From Chloroflexota bacterium (lineage in GTDB: Bacteria; Chloroflexota; Anaerolineae; Anaerolineales; Villigracilaceae), in contig JACPYX010000021.1 in the NCBI GenBank assembly GCA_016195815.1, positions 173,411-237,410 of the forward strand: 64,000 bases of DNA, given 5' to 3'. Each line of letters opens with the position of its first letter. Position 1 is the stretch's first letter. A program made the translations under genes and the position numbers. Below are positions 60,301 to 64,000 of this stretch, piece by piece. Below the pieces are notes generated by a model that was given only the letters and a program-made list of their open reading frames with translations, was not told the origin of the DNA and did not search any database.

Positions 60301-61626
60301 ATGTCACTTCAGAATATTAATGAACCCCCCAGCAATTGGCTGCGCATCTATCTGGCCCTTCGTTCTATAGATCGCGGTTTTAGACAGTTCGTGCTTGTTG
60401 GTGTTCCTTTGATGCTGACCATAGGATGGGTAGCATCAGCTTATTTTTTTCTGTCCTTGCAGTTTTCAAATTTCCAGGGATTTGGTCCAGCGAGATCATT
60501 CCTTTCGGACTTGTTAGTGGTAATACGCTTTGCCTTGCCGTCAGCAATATTGATTTTGATCGGCGTTTACTTTCTGCTCAACAGGGCCCAGGCTTATGTT
60601 TCTGCACTTTATAAGCCGGAGCCCGAAACTGATTTAGAAGTAAAGGAACGGATTTGGCATAGGCTTTGGGGTTGGTATGGCTCTTTCTCATTCAAGAATT
60701 TTATGGTTGTCACTGATACGAAACTCGAGTCATCCAATCATTGGAGCACATGGCTGGGTGGTCCCGCTTTTTTGATCATCTACGACGGGTTTGCTGTTTA
60801 TTTGGAGCGCGGTAACTGCTTTTCGCGAGTAGTAGGTGCCTCTTCTGTTACATACTTGGGTGCACGGGAAACAATGAAGGCAATTATAGATTTGCGGCCC
60901 CAAATACGTGATGGTCAGGTCAATGCCTGGACCAAAGATGGCATCCGGATCAAAATCAAAATGCGCGTGGAGTTCCAGATCGAACCGGCTCAATCCATGA
61001 ATTCATCGGATGCAAAACTCGTTTATCCCTTCAATCCCATTGCTGTAAGGAAGGCGGTCGAATTTACGGCCGTTAGGATTCGTGACGGAAAACTTCAGGA
61101 AGCGGATTGGCGCGAGGGCACCATTGGGAATGTGACTGGGCTTGTGGGGCATCACATTTCCAGTTGCAGAATGGATGAATTATTCTTACGTAATGGAGGC
61201 GGGGCTCAAATGCTCTCGCCCGGCGTGATAACAGGCTTGATTGAAAAAGCAAATATAAAGCTGACCCGGGACGCAGGTGTGCGTATCCTAAGTTTGCAGA
61301 TCACAGATATCGAAACTTCTCCATATGTGAATCGTCAGCGGTTGGATGTTTGGGAGGCCGAAAAGGATAGCTTGGTTACACGGATCCGCGGCGAATCTCA
61401 AGCGTTTGAAATTCGTACGAACGAAGCCGTGTTGGCAAAAGCGCAACGTGATCTAATCGTGGCAATCGCAAAGAGCCTTGGAAAAGTGGATTCATCTCAT
61501 TTTCCCGAACCTCTTCTTCTATCGGTATCGAGCATATTGGATCAAGGCTTAAAGGATCCTTTGGTCCAAACCTACATGGCAAAAGGGACTTTGGATTCGT
61601 TGAAGAAACTACAAGATTTACTCTAA
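60301..61626 (+). CDS. Membrane protein with SPFH/Band 7-like domain (second)
   Basis: The 441-residue product has two membrane segments (about residues 28-52 and 62-90) and then a domain with Ile-Ile-Asp-Leu-Arg-Pro-Gln-Ile-Arg and Thr-Lys-Asp-Gly-Ile-Arg-Ile-Lys-Ile-Lys-Met-Arg-Val-Glu-Phe-Gln-Ile, a clear SPFH-type strand pattern. A helical region with Ala-Glu-Lys-Asp-Ser-Leu and Gln-Ala-Phe-Glu-Ile-Arg follows. The ATG at 60301 starts 5 bases after the first SPFH gene; a frame reaching back inside that gene is not used. The pair probably forms a mixed oligomer in the membrane, as HflK/HflC do, but no protease like FtsH is adjacent. Confidence 0.72.
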   Translation: MSLQNINEPPSNWLRIYLALRSIDRGFRQFVLVGVPLMLTIGWVASAYFFLSLQFSNFQGFGPARSFLSDLLVVIRFALPSAILILIGVYFLLNRAQAYVSALYKPEPETDLEVKERIWHRLWGWYGSFSFKNFMVVTDTKLESSNHWSTWLGGPAFLIIYDGFAVYLERGNCFSRVVGASSVTYLGARETMKAIIDLRPQIRDGQVNAWTKDGIRIKIKMRVEFQIEPAQSMNSSDAKLVYPFNPIAVRKAVEFTAVRIRDGKLQEADWREGTIGNVTGLVGHHISSCRMDELFLRNGGGAQMLSPGVITGLIEKANIKLTRDAGVRILSLQITDIETSPYVNRQRLDVWEAEKDSLVTRIRGESQAFEIRTNEAVLAKAQRDLIVAIAKSLGKVDSSHFPEPLLLSVSSILDQGLKDPLVQTYMAKGTLDSLKKLQDLL

Positions 61627-61648
61627 TCCTATCTGATGGGAGACTGTC

Positions 61649-62695
61649 GTGAATGACGAAATTACGAATATTTTGAAGGGGTATCTCTTGGTTGAAGAAG
61701 AGTCGCTCACGCATATCATGCGGGATATATTTGAACTATGCAAGAGCGAGAGAGGCGCCAGTGAAGCCATTGTTCGATTGGAAGCCATGCTCGCTGATTA
61801 TTCCTCCGGTCTTGAATTCCTTGATAAAGTCCCTCTGTATTATTTGTTTCTCGCGTATGCACAATATAAATGGGGACGGTTGCCTGATTCGGTAAAATCC
61901 ACATCAGATGCAATCCGGGGGTTTAAACAACAAAATCAGGTCAGGAATAATGCAATTGGCTTATGGATGCGTGCGTGGATATATCGGGAGAGTGACCACA
62001 TCGAAACAGCTCGGCAGGATATCATTGAAGGGATCGAATTGATCGAGAGAGAGTTGGGAGATAGTAAACGCACCAGTCATTATCAGGAGTGTAAAGATTG
62101 CGAAACTATTCATTTGCGAATGGCTGATTTCCGTGATGGCCTGGACGGTGTGTTTCAGAAAGAGACGCAAAAACCAAAGGCTTCCCATACCGGTACCTCA
62201 AATCAGTCGCCTTCATCAAGGGAGAACGAATCATATCTTTCTTTTCCGATTTATGTAGTTCACGCCGGACTGGATGGCGAGATTGTTTATGGTGGTGCAC
62301 CGCTCAATGAAGCAATCATCGAAACAATCATTATTGGCAATAAACTTCATCGAATCCATAGTCTTCGCGAAAGGCCTGAGGTCGTTCTACGACCGGCAAT
62401 CTATCGCTGGTTACAAGTGCAGGGAGACAGCATGGAATGTGCCTACCCCGTTCCCATTCTTGAGGGAGATTGCGTCCTAGTCATTGACATAATAAGAGGG
62501 GATTACATTCCGCAATATGGAGATATTGTGGTTGCCGCCAGACATATTATGACAGGTTCTGAAGGTGGGGCCGTGATCAAGCGCTTCACATCCAAGGGCT
62601 TATGTTCTGAGAGCAACGCATCCTACAGACCAATCTCATTAATGGATGTAGACATCCGTGGGCTGGCAATTGCAGTTGCCAAGCCGGCCAAATGA
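61649..62695 (+). CDS. Helical-repeat protein with C-terminal LexA-type S24 peptidase domain
   Basis: The 348-residue product has a TPR-like helical part (about residues 20-145), a Ser/Asn-rich linker and a C-terminal domain (about 245-348) of the S24/LexA kind. The nucleophile is Ser261 in Val-Gln-Gly-Asp-Ser-Met, followed by Leu-Glu-Gly-Asp-Cys-Val-Leu-Val and Tyr-Gly-Asp-Ile-Val-Val-Ala. The general-base Lys is Lys311 in Val-Ile-Lys-Arg-Phe. No DNA-binding domain is seen, so it is not a classical repressor. It may be a self-cleaving switch or a protease acting on the SPFH complex encoded next to it. GGGAG lies 8-12 bases before the GTG start. Confidence 0.75.
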   Translation: MNDEITNILKGYLLVEEESLTHIMRDIFELCKSERGASEAIVRLEAMLADYSSGLEFLDKVPLYYLFLAYAQYKWGRLPDSVKSTSDAIRGFKQQNQVRNNAIGLWMRAWIYRESDHIETARQDIIEGIELIERELGDSKRTSHYQECKDCETIHLRMADFRDGLDGVFQKETQKPKASHTGTSNQSPSSRENESYLSFPIYVVHAGLDGEIVYGGAPLNEAIIETIIIGNKLHRIHSLRERPEVVLRPAIYRWLQVQGDSMECAYPVPILEGDCVLVIDIIRGDYIPQYGDIVVAARHIMTGSEGGAVIKRFTSKGLCSESNASYRPISLMDVDIRGLAIAVAKPAK

Positions 62696-62785
62696 TATTT
62701 ATAACAATGGATATCCAATTAAGATTACTTTTCTGATGCAGGCTTGTGAAAATGAGTTTGATTTTATCGTTTCCGCGTATTCAAA

Positions 62786-62887
62786 GTGTCTCTCTCAGAT
62801 CTGTTTCTGAAAACTTATGAGATTGCCCGCCCGGTTTTTGCCCAATTGGCTCAGCTTGCATGGGATCGAAATGGAATAACCAGTTAG
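62786..62887 (+). CDS. Possible short ORF before the ATPase-like gene
   Basis: A frame of 33 codons starting with GTG encodes Leu-Phe-Leu-Lys-Thr-Tyr-Glu-Ile-Ala-Arg-Pro-Val-Phe-Ala-Gln-Leu-Ala-Gln, which looks like a real amphipathic helix rather than random sequence. No ribosome site is seen. It may be a remnant of a longer gene or a very small protein. The rest of the 62696-62906 gap shows nothing convincing. Confidence 0.25.
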   Translation: MSLSDLFLKTYEIARPVFAQLAQLAWDRNGITS

Positions 62888-62906
62888 TATATATAAAGAA
62901 GATGTC

Positions 62907-63695
62907 ATGAACTTGGATTTGGAGCTTACGACGGGAGTTTTTTCGTCCGCACCTGCTTCTGGTGTTCTGAAAAGCCCGGCCATCAATGGGAAAATAGCGC
63001 CGCCGATTTTTTTGCCAATACTTCCTTCCTTTCAGAATGTTATGAAGGAATTTGGATCATTTCCGGATGAAGCATTATTTTTGGATATTGCGGATGATGG
63101 TCTATTAAACATCGCAGATTCAATGCCAGGCTCCATTCTTGTGACCGGGGATTCGGATGCGTGTAGGACTGACTTTCTAAAAAGTATTGCCCGCTCTATT
63201 GTTTCCACTCATCAACCACGTAAGATCCAATTTGGAGCAATCACACGATACATCCATGAATGGAACACTTATGCTGGATATCCTCATTGCATCGGCGTAT
63301 TTCCGATGACTCACAAAAATGCGTTCGATTTTATTCAGGCTTTAGCTGTATGGGTGGAAAAGAATAAAACCAGTCAACAGTCGGTCTTTCTTTTGATCGA
63401 TAATTTGGCTGATTTTATTTATTGTAATAGTGGATTAGTTCGGGAATTGCAGGAAATATTGCTTTATGGACCGGCTAAAAAGATCTGGCCGGTGGTAACG
63501 ATTAATCCGGGAAATTTTCAAAAAGACAATCCTTGGTTGAAGTGTTTTCATACGCGGGCGCTCGGTCACAATTTTAATACTGCTGCTATTGATTATCATC
63601 TCGTAGGGTTTGAATCTTTAATCGGAAATGTAGAGTTTATTCTTCAAGATGGTTTTCGACAGATCAAGTTTCGAACCCCAAAAATAGTTGATTAA
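62907..63695 (+). CDS. FtsK/HerA-like ATPase-fold protein with a degenerate Walker A motif
   Basis: The 262-residue product resembles the core of FtsK/SpoIIIE-type ATPases by layout: Ile-Leu-Val-Thr-Gly-Asp-Ser-Asp-Ala-Cys-Arg-Thr (residues 77-88) stands where the P-loop would be, and Val-Phe-Leu-Leu-Ile-Asp-Asn-Leu (160-167) where Walker B would be. The P-loop lacks the Gly-Lys pair, so ATP hydrolysis is unlikely; it may be a regulatory or structural member of a ring. The gene lacks a strong ribosome site (AAGAAGA before the ATG). Its place after the SPFH and S24 genes suggests the same system. The family is not firmly recognised. Confidence 0.6.
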   Translation: MNLDLELTTGVFSSAPASGVLKSPAINGKIAPPIFLPILPSFQNVMKEFGSFPDEALFLDIADDGLLNIADSMPGSILVTGDSDACRTDFLKSIARSIVSTHQPRKIQFGAITRYIHEWNTYAGYPHCIGVFPMTHKNAFDFIQALAVWVEKNKTSQQSVFLLIDNLADFIYCNSGLVRELQEILLYGPAKKIWPVVTINPGNFQKDNPWLKCFHTRALGHNFNTAAIDYHLVGFESLIGNVEFILQDGFRQIKFRTPKIVD

Positions 63696-63698
63696 TCT

Positions 63699-63898
63699 GT
63701 AAGCTTTATATATTTACTTAGTCGATGGTTCTTGTTCCTTGAGATTTTGTGACGTGATACTCGTTTGAGCGTTCGTTGAGTGTGTTTGTGCGACTCCTAT
63801 TTTGGGTAATATCAATTTTGATAGATTTTGTTCGGGCATAGAAGTTCTGGGGCAGTTGATGGGAGTGGCTAAATGGGAGAGTGAACGAAATCGGTGAT
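63699..63898. other. Intergenic stretch after the ATPase-like gene
   Basis: About 200 bases with low GC and no convincing gene on either strand. A 93-codon minus-strand frame covering 63714-63995 has no family resemblance or ribosome site and is not accepted. Confidence 0.4.
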
Positions 63899-64000
63899 AT
63901 GAAACGAGTATTTCGGGAACTGCTGTTTTCTCAATTGACGCTGGTTGAAGTAATAGACAAACAAACGGACAGCACACTGCAAGGCATACGGACAACGCGA
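63899..64000 (+). CDS. Possible start of a further gene (cut by window edge)
   Basis: From the ATG at 63899 the frame stays open for 34 codons to the end of the window, beginning Met-Lys-Arg-Val-Phe-Arg-Glu-Leu-Leu-Phe. No strong ribosome site precedes it. The GTG six codons upstream (63881) is an alternative. Too little is visible to say what it encodes. Confidence 0.3.
   Translation, partial: MKRVFRELLFSQLTLVEVIDKQTDSTLQGIRTTR

Noticed and set aside
63714..63995. 93-codon minus-strand frame at the end of the window
   Set aside because: Cys/Pro/Ser/Thr-rich without domain pattern and without a ribosome site; a plus-strand start is at least as likely there.
49726..64000. Direct repeat of the tRNA-Met 3' end as the right attachment site
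   Set aside because: No second copy of the T-arm and acceptor sequence was recognised by eye downstream.

Overview
The window looks like a chromosome segment of a bacterium of the phylum Chloroflexota, probably class Anaerolineae. This is inferred from gene style: a T-box in front of trpE, fused aroK-aroB and trpG-trpD, a TIR-WD40 relic, and several dispersed palindromic repeat families that I associate with these genomes. No 16S rRNA gene is present, so the assignment is not proven. Coding density is high. Base composition falls visibly in the last 6 kb, which looks accessory.

Bases 1-15.8 kb are almost all on the minus strand. A promoter near 15.2 kb reads into a branched-chain-amino-acid-type ABC transporter (substrate-binding lipoprotein, LivH, LivM, LivG, LivF). 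After that come an FAD amino-acid oxidase, a second binding protein, CinA, an M14 peptidase with an altered zinc site, an amidohydrolase fused to a CYTH domain, a membrane protein, and an ECF sigma/anti-sigma pair coupled to a lipoprotein that leaves the window. Bases 15.2-26.6 kb hold small signalling genes, a relic of exonuclease III, ftsH, an acyl-CoA ligase, miaA, and the hydrogenase-maturation genes hypF-hypC-hypD-hypE. No hydrogenase structural gene is in view.

Bases 26.7-43.8 kb are a plus-strand supercluster for aromatic amino acids. A Trp-specific T-box precedes trpE; then come trpS, trpGD, trpC, trpF, trpB and trpA. A second promoter, a 24-residue Phe/Tyr-rich leader peptide and an intrinsic terminator form a classical attenuator in front of aroH, aroF, tyrA, aroA, aroE, aroC, aroKB and aroQ. 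Together these give the whole route from DAHP to chorismate, tryptophan and the tyrosine branch; pheA is not in view. Repeat sequences that normally sit between genes also lie in frame inside trpC, trpGD, tyrA, aroA, aroE, aroC and hsdR, and in the anti-sigma gene.

Bases 43.9-49.6 kb carry two glycosyltransferases, an acyltransferase-like protein, AzlC/AzlD, a SlyD-like isomerase and a diguanylate cyclase. A tRNA-Met gene at 49.65 kb marks the edge of an island. It contains a deleted tyrosine recombinase, a two-gene toxin-antitoxin-like module with an operator, a type I restriction-modification system (hsdR-hsdS-hsdM) and a broken TIR-WD40 gene.

Bases 58.7-64 kb hold an unfamiliar plus-strand cassette: two membrane SPFH-like proteins, a helical-repeat protein with a LexA-type S24 peptidase domain, and an FtsK-like ATPase fold that has lost its Walker lysine. 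I do not recognise it as a described system; it and the attenuator are the best candidates for something new here.
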